DNA of 64,000 nucleotides from Anisus vortex (GCA_949126835.1 OX421495.1:467001-531000), one strand, 5' to 3'. Shown: positions 1 to 11,884, numbered from the stretch's first letter. Program-made: numbers and translations. The notes: a model not told the origin generated them from the letters alone.

Positions 1-516
1 AATAGCTTCCACCTGAGGTGTCTGCGTCGCGCCCTTGGCATTAAATGGCAGGACAAAGTCCCTAATAGTGAGGTACTGACGCGCGCCAGCGCCCAAAGCA
101 TGTTCGCAGTCCTCAGTGAAAGACGCCTAAGATGGCTAGGACATGTAAGAAGAATGAGTCCAGGCAGAATCCCTAAGGACCTTCTATATGGAGAATTGGC
201 ATCTGAGAAGAGGAAAACAGGTCGCCCACGCCTCCGCTATAAAGCTGTCTGCTCGAGGGACATGAGAGCAGCCAGAATAAGTACAAGTGACTGGGAGGAG
301 AAGGCAGAGGATCGGTCCACCTGGCGCACTGATGTCAGGGTGAGGGTTAAAATGGCAGAGGAAAATAGAATGGAGGAGAGCATAAATAAAAGGGCTAAAA
401 GAAAAGCGGAGAAAATAGGATCCACGGAACACGTGTGTAAAGGCTGTAAAAAAGACTGTCACTCAAGGATAGGCCTGCTCAGCCACACGAGGAAGTGCAA
501 CCTCGAACCACGGTGA
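1..516 (+). CDS. LINE ORF2 C-terminal end (partial, 5' cut by window edge)
   Basis: The frame is open from base 1 to the stop at 514-516 (171 residues), so the protein begins outside the window; the first ATG at 100 is internal. The sequence has the familiar tail of non-LTR retrotransposon reverse transcriptases: an RRLRWLGHVRRM block (about residues 41-52), a GRPRLRYKAVC block, then the WEEKAEDRSTWR block. It ends in a cysteine/histidine finger, C-x2-C-x12-H-x3-C, within the last 30 residues. In this family the tail follows the polymerase domain and is thought to help RNA or DNA binding during target-primed reverse transcription. No stop or frameshift is visible in this part, so the copy may be young. 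The catalytic domains lie beyond the left edge. The LINE assignment is firm; the clade is not determined. Confidence 0.85.
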   Translation, partial: NSFHLRCLRRALGIKWQDKVPNSEVLTRASAQSMFAVLSERRLRWLGHVRRMSPGRIPKDLLYGELASEKRKTGRPRLRYKAVCSRDMRAARISTSDWEEKAEDRSTWRTDVRVRVKMAEENRMEESINKRAKRKAEKIGSTEHVCKGCKKDCHSRIGLLSHTRKCNLEPR

Positions 517-548
517 TACACCATCGTCTCGCGAGACGGAAGGATGCC
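517..548 (+). other. LINE 3' UTR tail motif
   Basis: Immediately after the ORF2 stop comes TACACCATCGTCTCGCGAGA, which contains the short palindrome TCTCGCGAGA, followed by CGGAAGGATGCC. A near-identical block recurs at 30457-30488 as an isolated insertion, which identifies it as the conserved 3' end of this LINE, probably the part recognised by the element's reverse transcriptase. The exact 3' end of this copy is unclear; no poly-A or simple-repeat tail follows. Confidence 0.65.
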
Positions 549-898
549 ATTGAACATGTTTTTAGACTATAGACTATATCTTTCTGTATATTTTATCATT
601 AGATTTTCTGGTCGTTTTTTTTATTGCTCGCAAAAAAATACATAGAATTTCATATTTAAAAAAAAATTAAATTGACTTAAAGAGAGATATTATGGAAAGC
701 ACAAGTTTCTAGAAGCATCAGTAGAGCTTATATACCTAATCTTAGAGGTCTTCGTCAAATAGATAATAGATACACACAGAAACAAACAAAGTGATATCAA
801 TAGATAATCACTAATGAGACAGATCTTGTCAAACGTGACGGATTAATGGATGGTGAGTCTTAGAGAAGGATGAATGAGTACAAGTAGTGTGTTAATTG
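549..898. other. AT-rich spacer, nothing recognised
   Basis: AT-rich DNA with homopolymer A and T runs. I see no gene, RNA or mobile-element signature between the LINE end and the 20-bp array. Confidence 0.5.
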
Positions 899-2871
899 GT
901 GTATGTGTTGTTACATGTGTGTATGTGTTGTTACATGTGTGTATGTGTTGTTACATGTGTGTATGTGTTGTTACATGTGTGTATGTGTTGTTACATGTGT
1001 GTATGTGTTGTTACATGTGTGTATGTGTTGTTACATATGTGTATGTGTTGTTACATGTGTGTATGTGTTGTTACATGTGTGTATGTGTTGTTACATGTGT
1101 GTATGTGTTGTTACATGTGTGTATGTGTTGTTACATGTGTGTATGTGTTGTTACATGTGTGTATGTGTTGTTACATGTGTGTATGTGTTGTTACATGTGT
1201 GTATGTGTTGTTACATGTGTGTACGTGTTGTTACATGTGTGTATGTGTTGTTACATGTGTGTATGTGTTGTTACATGTGTGTACGTGTTGTTACATGTGT
1301 GTATGTGTTGTTACATGTGAGTTTGTGTTGTTACATGTGTGTATGTGTTGTTACATGTGTGTATGTGTTGTTACATGTGTGTATGTGTTGTTACATGTGT
1401 GTACGTGTTGTTACATGTGTGTATGTGTTGTTACATGTGTGTATGTGTTGTTACATGTGTGTACGTGTTGTTACATGTGTGTATGTGTTGTTACATGTGA
1501 GTTTGTGTTGTTACATGTGTGTATGTGTTGTTACATGTGTGTATGTGTTGTTACATGTGTGTATGTGTTGTTACATGTGTGTATGTGTTGTTACATGTGT
1601 GTATGTGTTGTTACATGTGTGTATGTGTTGTTACATGTGTGTATGTGTTGTTACATGTGTGTATGTGTTGTTACATGTGTGTACGTGTTGTTACATGTGT
1701 GTATGTGTTGTTACATGTGAGTTTGTGTTGTTACATGTGTGTATGTGTTGTTACATGTGTGTATGTGTTGTTACATGTGTGTATGTGTTGTTACATGTGT
1801 GTATGTGTTGTTACATGTGTGTATGTGTTGTTACATGTGTGTATGTGTTGTTACATGTGTGTATGTGTTGTTACATGTGTGTATGTGTTGTTACATGTGT
1901 GTATGTGTTGTTACATGTGTGTACGTGTTGTTACATGTGTGTATGTGTTGTTACATGTGTGTACGTGTTGTTACATGTGTGTATGTGTTGTTACATGTGT
2001 GTATGTGTTGTTACATGTGTGTATGTGTTGTTACATGTGTGTATGTGTTGTTACATGTGTGTATGTGTTGTTACATGTGTGTATGTGTTGTTACATGTGT
2101 GTATGTGTTGTTACATGTGTGTATGTGTTGTTACATGTGTGTACGTGTTGTTACATGTGTGTATGTGTTGTTACATGTGAGTTTGTGTTGTTACATGTGT
2201 GTATGTGTTGTTACATGTGTGTATGTGTTGTTACATGTGTGTATGTGTTGTTACATGTTTGTATGTGTTGTTACATGTGTGTATGTGTTGTTACATATGT
2301 GTATGTGTTGTTACATGTGTGTATGTGTTGTTACATGTGTGTATGTGTTGTTACATGTGTGTATGTGTTGTTACATGTGTGTATGTGTTGTTACATGTGT
2401 GTATGTGTTGTTACATGTGAGTTTGTGTTGTTACATGTGTGTATGTGTTGTTACATGTGTTTATGTGTTGTTACATGTGAGTTTGTGTTGTTACATGTGT
2501 GTATGTGTTGTTACATGTGTGTATGTGTTGTTACATGTGTGTATGTGTTGTTACATGTGAGTTTGTGTTGTTACATGTGTGTATGTGTTGTTACATGTGT
2601 GTATGTGTTGTTACATGTGTGTATGTGTTGTTACATGTGTGTATGTGTTGTTACATGTGTGTATGTGTTGTTACATGTATGTATGCATTGTTACATGTGT
2701 GTATGTGTTGTTACATGTGAGTTTGTTGTGTAACATGTGTGTATGTGTAGTTACATGTGTGTATGTGTTGTTACATGTGTGTATGTGTTGTTACATGTGT
2801 GTATGTGTAGTTACATGTGTGTATGTGTTGTTACATGTGTGTATGTGTTGTTACATGTGTGTATGTGCTGT
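899..2871. repeat. 20-bp minisatellite, about 99 units
   Basis: Tandem array of GTATGTGTTGTTACATGTGT. Most units are identical; recurrent variants are GTACGTG at the unit start and a TGA-GTTTGTG form. The variants are ordered: the GTACG to GTTTG pair, 40 bp apart, recurs at 1281/1321, 1461/1501, 1681/1721 and 2141/2181. This shows amplification of multi-unit blocks (180, 220 and 460 bp apart). No phase of the plus strand contains a stop, so three long frames (up to 425 codons of CVCVVTCVYVLLHVCMCCYM-type repeats) exist but are not credible genes. The last copies, from 2681, are more diverged. Confidence 0.97.
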
Positions 2872-3104
2872 AAGTATCCCACTGACATGGTCGTCCTCCG
2901 CTGCTGCAAACTTGACTATGAGAGGTTAGAGGGTGGGGCGGGGCTGTGGGTCAGGAGTTGCTACAAACTCATTAGTCATTTAATGGATCGTGGAGCTGAC
3001 ATGTTTGTAAGTAGAGTTGGACGATCAATGAAGACACGAGCATTGATGGGGAGAGAGGGAACAAGAAGCAGACTTGTTTGTTTGAGAAATGATGATTGGT
3101 GAGA
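2872..3104. other. Unassigned spacer
   Basis: Non-repetitive sequence between two tandem regions. An open frame runs on from the 20-bp array but has no recognisable domain. Confidence 0.4.
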
Positions 3105-3400
3105 CAGACATTGTGGTGGATAGACAGACAGCTGCATTAAATCGAAAGAAGAAAGAACAGACTAACAGACAAAAGAACAGACAGATAAACAGACTAACAG
3201 ACAGAAGAACAGACAGATGAACAGACTAACAGACAGAAGAACAGACTAAAAGACAGAAGAACAGACAGATGAGCAGACAGAACAAGAGACGAACAGACAG
3301 AAGAACAGACTAACATACCGATGAACAGACTAACAAACAGAAGAACAGACTAACAGAAAGATGAACAGATTCATTGACAGATGGACGGACTCACATGATA
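3105..3400. repeat. Degenerate AGACAGA-rich tandem region
   Basis: Imperfect repetition of AACAGACTAACAGACAGAAG and shorter AGAC units. The array is old and diverged, with no fixed period over its length. Confidence 0.8.
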
Positions 3401-4379
3401 ATGTGCATGATAATCACTAAAATATAAATGCAACAGACATATTATTATATAAGTACAGCACGGTTAGCTAGACATTTAGACAGACATTTAGCCAGACATT
3501 TAGACAGACATACATATTGCAATATACACAAATACTAATAGACCCTAAAGAAATACAGACATTGAACTCTCAGACAAAATAGCAAGACAGGAAGAAATAG
3601 ACTCTTTCCTCGGTCCTAGCGGGGTCTTCACAATAATATGAAGAAAATGAAGAAGAAAACATTTAGACCGACAGAAAGACAGATAAAAGTAAATGTTTAA
3701 AGACAGACAAATAAATGGTAGTATATAATATTTATGATGTAGTAAATAGTATATAGTATTAAAGTGACGGCATTAGTTATATAAAGAACTAATAGTATAA
3801 CTGTATGTTATAGTTCTCATGTATTTTGCTGTCACAATATATATTTGGAAAAATTAAATAAATCACATAAAACATATGAAATGTACACAAAGTTAAAATT
3901 TAAAGATACTAAAGTAGTTTTTGTCGTTTAAATTAACCCAGTCTGTTGAAATATTTCAATGTAGCATTTTTCACGTAAACAGAATCAATAAACTTAACTC
4001 TATATATGCCTACTGTTTTAAACCCAGAAGTACGATAAACGAACCCAGCTGTATATAACCTGTCACTACCAAGCAGTAGTTTATGCTAAATCTACATCTC
4101 GTAACAAGCACTACATATACGTTCTTAAAAAACACTCCACATTTCATCAGGAAAATCAATAGTGTATAATATATCTTCCCTACAGTTGCTGTCCAAGCTG
4201 AACTTCAAATAGATTTAACTAGCCCTCAATATCTTAACAATATATCTCTACACTATTGGCGATATTATATTTACATGTAACATAATCATCTAATGGAATA
4301 CACAGATACACGTTCAGATTTAAACTAATAATTTATTTGTTCTATGTTTGCAGGAATTAATTCGTATGAATTTCTTTTA
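3401..4379. other. AT-rich DNA, no gene seen
   Basis: AT-rich sequence with a small CATTTAGACAGA cluster near 3470-3510. No coding signature, RNA gene or transposon end was recognised. Confidence 0.5.
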
Positions 4380-4540
4380 TTACCGATTATCATCCGGGCA
4401 TAGAATGGGTTGCCTGAACCAATCGGAAAAAGCCAAAATTGATATCAGTTTTAACTCAAATGAAAACTCAAGACTAGATTCAACCACGGTTAGGCATAGG
4501 CCGCAATAATCTTTTGTATACAAGGAGCGTCTGTAAAACA
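4380..4540 (-). mobile_element. Dispersed repeat family R1, minus-strand copy
   Basis: Read on the minus strand, this stretch contains ACAGACGCTCCTTGTATAC, then AAGATTATTGCGGCCTA, and further on GTTCAGGCAACCCATTC followed by TATGCCCGG. The same blocks in the same order occur on the plus strand at 20620-20810 and 47221-47480, with shorter pieces near 28300, 28780 and 63170. It is therefore a dispersed repeat, probably a SINE or short retroposon. No tRNA-like head or coding region is visible. Confidence 0.6.
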
Positions 4541-4714
4541 TAAGCAAAGAAGAGAGAAAAAGCGTTTGTTACATATTCTAAGAATTTTTTTATATCAAAT
4601 TTACTTTCTGTACTTACATATATAAATTTTAAAAGCTGTGTTTCGATTCTTATTCTTCCAAAGGTCCTTTGTAGTAACGCAGAAATGTTAGGATGAATTA
4701 AGTATTTCAACAAT

Positions 4715-6388
4715 TTAGTATAGTAACATTCTCTCATATTTAGTATAGTAACATTCTCTCATATTTAGTATAGTAACATTCTCTCATATTTAGTATAGTA
4801 ACATTCTCTCATATTTAGTATAGTTACATTCTCTCATATTTAGTATAGTTACATTCTCTCATATTTAGTATAGTAACATTCTCTCATATTTAGTATAGTA
4901 ACATTCTCTCATATTTAGTATAGTTACATTCTCTCATATTTAGTATAGTAACATTCTCTCATATTTAGTATAGTAACATTCTCTCATATTTAGTATAGTA
5001 ACATTCTCTCATATTTAGTATAGTAACATTCTCTCATATTTAGAATAGTAACATTCTCTCATATTTAGTATAGTAACATTCTCTCATATTTAGAATAGTA
5101 ACATTCTCTCATATTTAGAATAGTAACATTCTCTCATATTTATTATAGTAACATTCTCTCATATTTAGTATAGTAACATTCTCTCATATTTAGAATAGTA
5201 ACAATCTCTCATATTTAGTATAGTAACATTCTCTCATATTTAGTATAGTAACATTCTCTCATATTTAGAATAGTAACATTCTCTCCTATTTAGTATAGTA
5301 ACATTCTCTCATATTTAGTATAGTAACATTCTCTCATATTTAGTATAGTAACATTCTCTCATATTTAGTATAGTTACATTCTCTCATATTTAGTATAGTA
5401 ACATTCTCTCATATTTAGTATAGTAACATTCTCTCATATTTAGTATAGTAACATTCTCTCATATTTAGTATAGTAACATTCTCTCATATTTAGAATAGTA
5501 ACATTCTCTCATATTTAGTATAGTAACATTCTCTCATCTTTAGAATAGTAACATTCTCTCATATTTAGAATAGTAACATTCTCTCATATTTAGTATAGTA
5601 ACATTCTCTCATATTTAGTATAGTAACATTCTCTCATATTTAGAATAGTAACAATCTCTCATATTTAGTATAGTAACATTCTCTCATATTTAGTATAGTA
5701 ACATTCTCTCATATTTAGAATAGTAACATTCTCTCATATTTAGTATAGTAACATTCTCTCATATTTAGAATAGTAACATTCTCTCATATTTAGAACAGTA
5801 ACATTCTCTCACATTTAGTATAGTAACATTCTCTCATATTTAGTATAGTAACATTCTCTCATATTTAGTATAGTAAAATTCTCTCATATTTAGAATAGTA
5901 ACATTCTCTCATATTTAGTATAGTAACATTCTCTCATATTTAGAATAGTAACATTCTCTCATATTTAGAATAGTAACATTCTCTCATATTTAGTATAGTA
6001 ACATTCTCTCATATTTAGTATAGTAACATTCTCTCATATTTAGTATAGTAGCATTCTCTCATATTTAGTATAGTAACATTCTCTCATATTTAGAATAGTA
6101 ACATTCTCTCATATTTAGTATAGTAACATTTTCTCATATTTAGAATAGTAACATTCTCTCATATTTAGTATAGTAACATTCTCTCATATTTAGTATAGTT
6201 ACATTCTCTCATATTTAGTATAGTAACATTCTCTCATATTTAGTATAGTTACATTCTCTCATATTTAGTATAGTAACATTCTCTCATATTTAGTATAGTT
6301 ACATTCTCTCATATTTAGTATAGTAACATTCTCTCATATTTAGTATAGTTACATTCTCTCATATTTAGTATAGTAACATCCTCTCATA
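4715..6388. repeat. 25-bp minisatellite, about 67 units
   Basis: Tandem array of TTTAGTATAGTAACATTCTC plus TCATA. Recurrent variants are TAGAATAG for TAGTATAG and AGTTACATT for AGTAACATT. They are clustered: the AGTTACATT form alternates with the main form near the right end (6190-6360). The rare ACAATCTCTC form occurs at 5212 and 5652 in similar surroundings, which points to block duplication. Confidence 0.97.
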
Positions 6389-6467
6389 TTCTTAAGATTT
6401 CAAACAATATTATGAAAACTAAAACCTATATTATAAAAGTGCACATTTCGGAGTCCACTACATAGAA

Positions 6468-6633
6468 AGTTTGTTCTACGTAAACTGGAATTTACTGATT
6501 GCAAGGGGAGCTTGTTCTACGTAAACTGGAATTTACAGATTGCAAGGGGAGCTTGTTCTACGTAAACTGGAATTTACTGATTGCAAGGGGAGCTTGTTCT
6601 ACGTAAACTGGAATTTACAGATTACCGAGGGGA
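6468..6633. repeat. Four 41-bp units forming a duplicated 82-bp dimer
   Basis: Four copies beginning TTGTTCTACGTAAACTGGAA. Copies 1 and 3 have TTTACTGATTG and copies 2 and 4 have TTTACAGATT, so the order is A-B-A-B: a dimer formed first and was then duplicated. Confidence 0.95.
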
Positions 6634-7054
6634 GGAGGGATGAGAAATGAAACAGCGCCTTGTCATCAATAAACTTTTTATTTATTTTCCCCCGATACCT
6701 TAGAAATATTTTTTTTCATTATTTTGACCTATTTGACATTCATGCCAAAGCTCACATAGAAAGATAAAAACGAAAGAACTGGTCCCTTTTCACCCAGCGT
6801 CTATTTGATTGATCAAGATATTTTCCAATCAATTTCACTCAACGCGAACTTTAGGTCACCTCAGAAAGAAAGAAAAAATCATTTTTGCAAAACACACAGA
6901 AACTCACAGAAGGGAAAAAAAACCTGAAAAAAAATGTGATTCATAATAATAGCAGACGGCGGCATGGCCCTCTGGGAAGCAGAAGTTCTCCAGTTAATTT
7001 ATCTGACGGTCTATCAGAAACCAAATCATCCTATTCTATAAACAAAATATCTTT
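6634..7054. other. Spacer, no gene seen
   Basis: AT-rich sequence with A/T homopolymers. The 96-codon frame from 6885 runs into the next tandem array and has no recognisable domain. Confidence 0.5.
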
Positions 7055-7315
7055 TGGATATCTACAACATTTGGCTATCTGTGTCTTGGAGATATTGGTA
7101 TCTACAACATTTGGCTATCTGTGTCTTGGAGATATTGGTATCTACAACATTTGGCTATCTGTGTCTTGGAGATAATGGTATCTACAGCATTTGGCTATCT
7201 GTGTCTTGGAGATATTGGTATCTATAACATTTTACTATCTGTCTGGGAGATATTGGTATCTACAACATTTGGCTATCTTTGTCTTGGAGATATTGGTGTC
7301 TACAGCATTAGGCTA
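7055..7315. repeat. 40-bp tandem repeat, about 6.5 units
   Basis: Units start GGTATCTACAACATTTGGCT and end TGTCTTGGAGATATT. Later units are more diverged; one lacks three bases near 7240. Confidence 0.95.
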
Positions 7316-7404
7316 GAAGAATACATATAATTTAGGCTATTTCATGATAAACTTTGATTGTTCAAGTGGATTGCTTCATTTGAAAGATATTTTAGAATCA
7401 ATTC

Positions 7405-7853
7405 CGGACTATCTAGATATCAGTTGTAATATATCTCCATCTATCTATCTAGATATCAGTTGTAATATATCTCAATCTATCTATCTAAATATCAGTTGTA
7501 ATATATCTCCATCTATCTATCTAGATATCAGTTGTAATAGATCTCCATCTATCTATCTAGATATCAGTTGTAATATATCTCAATCTATCTATATAGAGAT
7601 CAGTTTTAATATATCTCCATCTATCTATCTAGATATCAGTTGTAATATATCTCAATCTATCTATCTAGATATCAGTTGTAATATATCTCAATCTATCTAT
7701 CTAGATATCAGTTGTAATATATCTCCATCTATCTATCTAGATATCAGTTGTAATATATCTCCATCTATCTATCTAGATATCAGTTGTAATATATCTCAAT
7801 CTATCTATCTAGATATCAGTTGTAATATATCTCCATCTATCTATCTATCTATA
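7405..7853. repeat. 36-bp tandem repeat, about 12 units
   Basis: Each unit has CTAGATATCAGTTGTAATAT followed by ATCTCCATCTATCTAT or the ATCTCAATC variant. The unit is 12 codons, which creates a 194-codon frame with an NISPSIYLDISC-like motif. Synonymous bias is not visible and there is no splice or promoter context, so I treat it as a by-product. Confidence 0.95.
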
Positions 7854-8257
7854 CAATTATCTAATTACTTTTTTATAAATTTGCTTCTTTTTTTTTCGCC
7901 TTGTAATTTATATTTCTGCTATCACTAAATTCACATAATCACAAATCAACACACTCACTAAAAGAAATGAAAAAAAACAAAAAAACTTAAATCTGCGCGC
8001 GTGCAAATAAACCAATAGAAATGACGGTTTCATCTGGCGGCATAAAACAACGTTTTCTATTTGTCTCTATTTGTATGTCTTTCTATTTAATAAAGCTTAT
8101 ATTATAGATTTATATTTTAAAGCCACAAGCATTAAGGTTTTTTTCCGAATGCATAGCGGATTAATTAATCAATTTTGTGGAGGGGGATGAAAGGATTAAG
8201 GATGCGCTAAGTTTGTATAGAGAACAAAATCACTACGGTATAAAGAAATAACTGGGT
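7854..8257. other. Spacer, no gene seen
   Basis: AT-rich, non-repetitive DNA between two arrays; nothing recognised. Confidence 0.5.
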
Positions 8258-8960
8258 CAGATTGTCCAATCAGTGATGTCACCTTTCACCAAGTCTAGAC
8301 TAGACTCGCAGATTGTCCCATCACTGATGTCACCTTTCACCAAGTCTAGACTAGACTCGCAGATTGTCCAATCAGTGATGTCACCTTTCACCAAGTCTAG
8401 TCTAGACTCGCAGATTGTCCCATCACCTTTCACCAAGTCTAGATTAGACTAGCAGATTGTCCCATCAGTTATGTCACCTTTTACCAAGTCTAGATTAGAC
8501 TAGCAGATTGTCCCATCACCTTTCACCAAGTCTAGATTAGACTAGCAGATTGTCCCATCAGTTATGTCACCTTTTACAAAGTCTAGATAAGACTAGCAGA
8601 TTGTCCCATCAGTTATTATGTCACCTTTTACCAAGTCTAGATTAGACTAGCAGATTGTCCCATCAGTTATTATGTCACCTTTTACCAAGTCTTGACTAGA
8701 CTAGCAGATTGTCCCATCAGTTATTATGTCACCTTTTACCAAGTCTAGATTAGACTAGCAGATTGTCCCATCAGTTATGTCACCTTTTACCAAGTCTAGA
8801 TTAGACTAGCAGATTGTCCCATCAGTTATGTCACCTTTTACCAAGTCTAGATTAGACTAGCAGATTGTCCCATCACCTTTCACCAAGTCTAGATAAGACT
8901 AGCAGATTGTCCCATCAGTTATTATGTCACCTTTTACCAAGTCTAGATTAGACTAGCAGA
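8258..8960. repeat. 51-bp tandem repeat with a short variant, about 14-15 units
   Basis: Units read CAGATTGTCCCATCAGTTAT, then GTCACCTTTTACCAAGTCTA and a GATTAGACTAG end. Three kinds are mixed: a 51-bp form, a short form lacking AGTTATGT, and a longer form with TTATTATG. The leftmost three units carry CAGTGATG and ACTCGCAG and form their own subgroup. Unit types alternate in parts of the array, showing multi-unit duplication. Confidence 0.95.
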
Positions 8961-9171
8961 CTTCATTCCTTCAACTATTGTCTGATAACTCCGTAGTCTT
9001 TATTGGAGTCTAGCGATCAATGGTAATGTTGTAGTTTAAATTGGATTTATTAGTATAATAAATTTCTCTAAGCCAAACAATGAAACAAATATAAACCTGT
9101 TAAATTTGACCTCTCCACTAAATGTAATGAATACGTGAGGTTATGTTAAAATTGTGTAAAGTTTTGTAGTA

Positions 9172-10413
9172 TCTTATAAAATTAATGAGTGAAAATCTTA
9201 TAAAATTAGAGTGTAAATCTTATAAAATTAATGAGTGTAAATCTCATAAAATTAATGAGTGTAAACCTTCTAAAATTAATGAGTGTAAATCTTATAAAAT
9301 TAATGAGTGTAAATCTTATAAAATAAATGAGTGTAAATCTTAAAAAATTAATGAGTGTAAATCTTATAAAATTTATGAGTGAAAATCTTATAAAATTAGA
9401 GTGTAAATCTTATAAAATTAATGAGTGTAAATCTCATAAAATTAATGAGTGTAAACCTTCTAAAATTAATGAGTGTAAATCTTATAAAATTAATGAGTGT
9501 AAATCTTATAAAATAAATGAGTGTAAATCTTAAAAAATTAATGAGTGTAAATCTTATAAAATTAATGAGTGAAAATCTTATAAAATTAGAGTGTAAATCT
9601 TATAAAATTAATGAGTGTAAATTTCATAAAATTAATGAGTGTAAACCTTCTAAAATTAATGAGTGTAAATCTTATAAAATTAATGAGTGTAAATCTTATA
9701 AAATAAATGAGTGTAAATCTTAAAAAATTAATGAGTGTAAATCTTATAAAATTAATGAGTGTAAATCTTATAAAATTAATGAGTGTAAATCTTATAAAAT
9801 TAATGAGTGTAAATCTTAAAAATTAATGAGTGTAAATCTTATAAAATTAATGAGTGTAAATCTTATAAAATTAATGAGTGTAAATCTTAAAAAATTAATG
9901 AGTGTAAATCTTATACAATTAATGACTGTAAATCTTAAAAAATTAATGAGTGTAAATCTTATAAAATTAATGAGTGTAAATCTTATAAAATTAGAGTGTA
10001 AATCTTATAAAATTAATGAGTGTAAATCTCATAAAATTAATGAGTGTAAACCTTCTAAAATTAATGAGTGTGAATCTTATAAAATTAATGAGTGTAAATC
10101 TTATAAAATAAATGAGTGTAAATCTTAAAAAATTAATGAGTGTAAATCTTATAAAATTAATGAGTGTAAATCTTATAAAATTAATGAGTGTAAATCTTAA
10201 AAATTTATGAGTGTAAATCTTATAAAATTTATGAGTGTAAATCTTATAAAATTAATGAGTGTAATTCTTATAAAATTAATGAGTGCAAATCTTATAAAAT
10301 TAATGAGTGTAAATCTTATAAAATTAATGAGTGTAAATCTTATAAAATTAATGAGTGTAATTCTTATAAAATTAATGAGTGTAAATCTTATAAAATTAAT
10401 GAGTGTAAATCTT
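9172..10413. repeat. 24-bp minisatellite with a 190-bp higher-order repeat
   Basis: Units are AATGAGTGTAAATCTTATAA plus AATT, about 52 copies. Marker variants (AAAATTAGAGTG lacking two bases, CTCATAAAATT, AACCTTCTAAAA, AAAATAAATGAG) occur in fixed order and repeat with a spacing of 190 bp at least three times between 9190 and 9750, and once more at 9985-10130. The 24-bp unit keeps frames open, which explains several ORFs on both strands. Confidence 0.97.
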
Positions 10414-10450
10414 TTTGCCTTGTAGAACTTCAAATTTTAGCTTATCATTT

Positions 10451-10742
10451 AAAGACACTCCTTTCAATTTAAAGATGCTCCTTTCAATTTAAAGACGCTC
10501 CTTTCAATTCAAAAACGCTCCTTTTAATTTAAAGACGCTCCTTTCAATTTAAAGACGCTCCTTTCAATTTAAAGCCGCTCCTTTTAATTTAAAGACGCTC
10601 CTTTCAATTTAAAGACGCTCCTTTCAATTTAAAGACGCTCCTTTCAATTTAAAGACGCTCCTTTCAATTTAAAGACGCTCCTTTCAATTTAAAGACGCTC
10701 CTTTCAATTTAAAGACGCTCCTTTCAATTTAAAGATGATCCT
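10451..10742. repeat. 20-bp minisatellite, about 14.5 units
   Basis: Tandem GACGCTCCTTTCAATTTAAA, very uniform in the right two thirds. It follows the 24-bp array with only about 35 bp between them. Confidence 0.96.
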
Positions 10743-11580
10743 TACCTAAGCGTATTAGTGATTTACGTCTTACAAATGAATTAGGATTTTCAATGATGTA
10801 AACTTAGTTTTTCTTTCATTGATCAAATAACCCATTTCATGCCCAATTACCACTAATTTAGCAACATAGTAAATACGAATCGCTCAATAGCTATAGCAGG
10901 GGTTGGGCGAATGCATCTGTATGAGCCGCATGAGTCTCTCCGTTGTTTAAAGTGCGGCTACCATTGGCTTCGTGCGTGCATAATTAGGGTCTATACAATT
11001 TAAAAATAATAATTGTGTATTTTTATGAGTTGCCTACTTAACAAATATTAAAACGTTTGCAGAATATGTCACATTGTTCATTAAAAAAAATATTGTTCTA
11101 CTTAGCACTATAGTTGAATGTGTGTGGCTGGTATTTGTCTGTTTGTGCCTGTGTGTGTGTATGTGTCCTGTGCGGCTATTTATAACACGACTAACTTGGA
11201 ATGCCGCTCATTGACCTCCTGAGTGGCAACCCCTGGAGTATCATGGAAATATTTTATATTTAAAAAAGTGAGAAATAAAGCGGAAGGTAAAAAATGAAGA
11301 AATGAAGAAATGAAGAAATAAAGATAACTTTAATTAGGGACATCGTCAGAACAGGAGAAATAGACATTCGGAGCAGAAGAGTAAGATAGAATGAGAACAT
11401 AATTAAACAGTAGGCTAAGTAGTACTGAAAATAAAAAGCATTGTTTGACTTTCAGTCAAGTTTTTCTTTTATACAATTTATAATATCGATGTCATAGTTC
11501 AGAATGCCAGTCGGTATAACCTACTTTCATTTTCTTCAACACCCGCCCCTTCTAGAGCACTAATTTCGTGTGGCGTTAAC
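10743..11580. other. Mostly unique AT-rich DNA
   Basis: Contains a weak fragment of dispersed family R1 near 10805-10850 (AACCCATTTCATGCCC) and a short GAAGAAAT repeat at 11293-11322. No coding signature was found. Confidence 0.4.
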
Positions 11581-11884
11581 CACTGATCTATAAAAAGAAT
11601 GGATAGCGTCTCTATATTAAATGTGTATGCGCAAATTGAAGCCTAATTTAATTCCTCTTTCCTACTATTCACTTATCTACATAAGCGAGTTACAGGAATA
11701 AATCACTTATGATTAGAACAAATCCATACGTTGAAAAGGAAATCTAAGTCACTTGAAATGTATTTACAGGTCAGTGTTTAGTAAATACAATTTCATAGAT
11801 AAGTGAAAGTTACGTGAAAGCCTATTTATTTCGGCTTCAAGAATGTTACTTCCATGCCTAATCCATTCTTTTTATAGATCAGTG
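11581..11884. repeat. Imperfect inverted repeat (fold-back), about 300 bp
   Basis: The left end CACTGATCTATAAAAAGAAT (11581-11600) is matched by its exact reverse complement at 11865-11884; the perfect match is 23-24 bp. Further inside, TTGAAGCC (about 11637) pairs with GGCTTCAA (11832), and TTCACTTATCTA (about 11669) pairs with TAGATAAGTGAA (about 11796). The arms are about 130 bp and the centre is near 11732. It could be a fold-back MITE or two inverted copies of one short retroposon; the right arm continues into CAGTTCGAGGG, which resembles a tRNA B-box. Confidence 0.75.

Noticed and set aside
874..3102. Long plus-strand frames (up to 425 codons) in the 20-bp array
   Set aside because: Every phase of the repeat lacks stops; the products are pure Cys/Val/Tyr/Met repeats without domain, signal peptide or splice context.
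4715..6388. CRISPR-like array
   Set aside because: Repeats are directly adjacent with no unique spacers; the setting is eukaryotic. The same holds for every other array here.
7344..7928. 194-codon plus-strand frame with NISPSIYLDISC repeats
   Set aside because: The unit is exactly 12 codons, so the open frame is expected; changes between units are not biased toward synonymous sites by eye.
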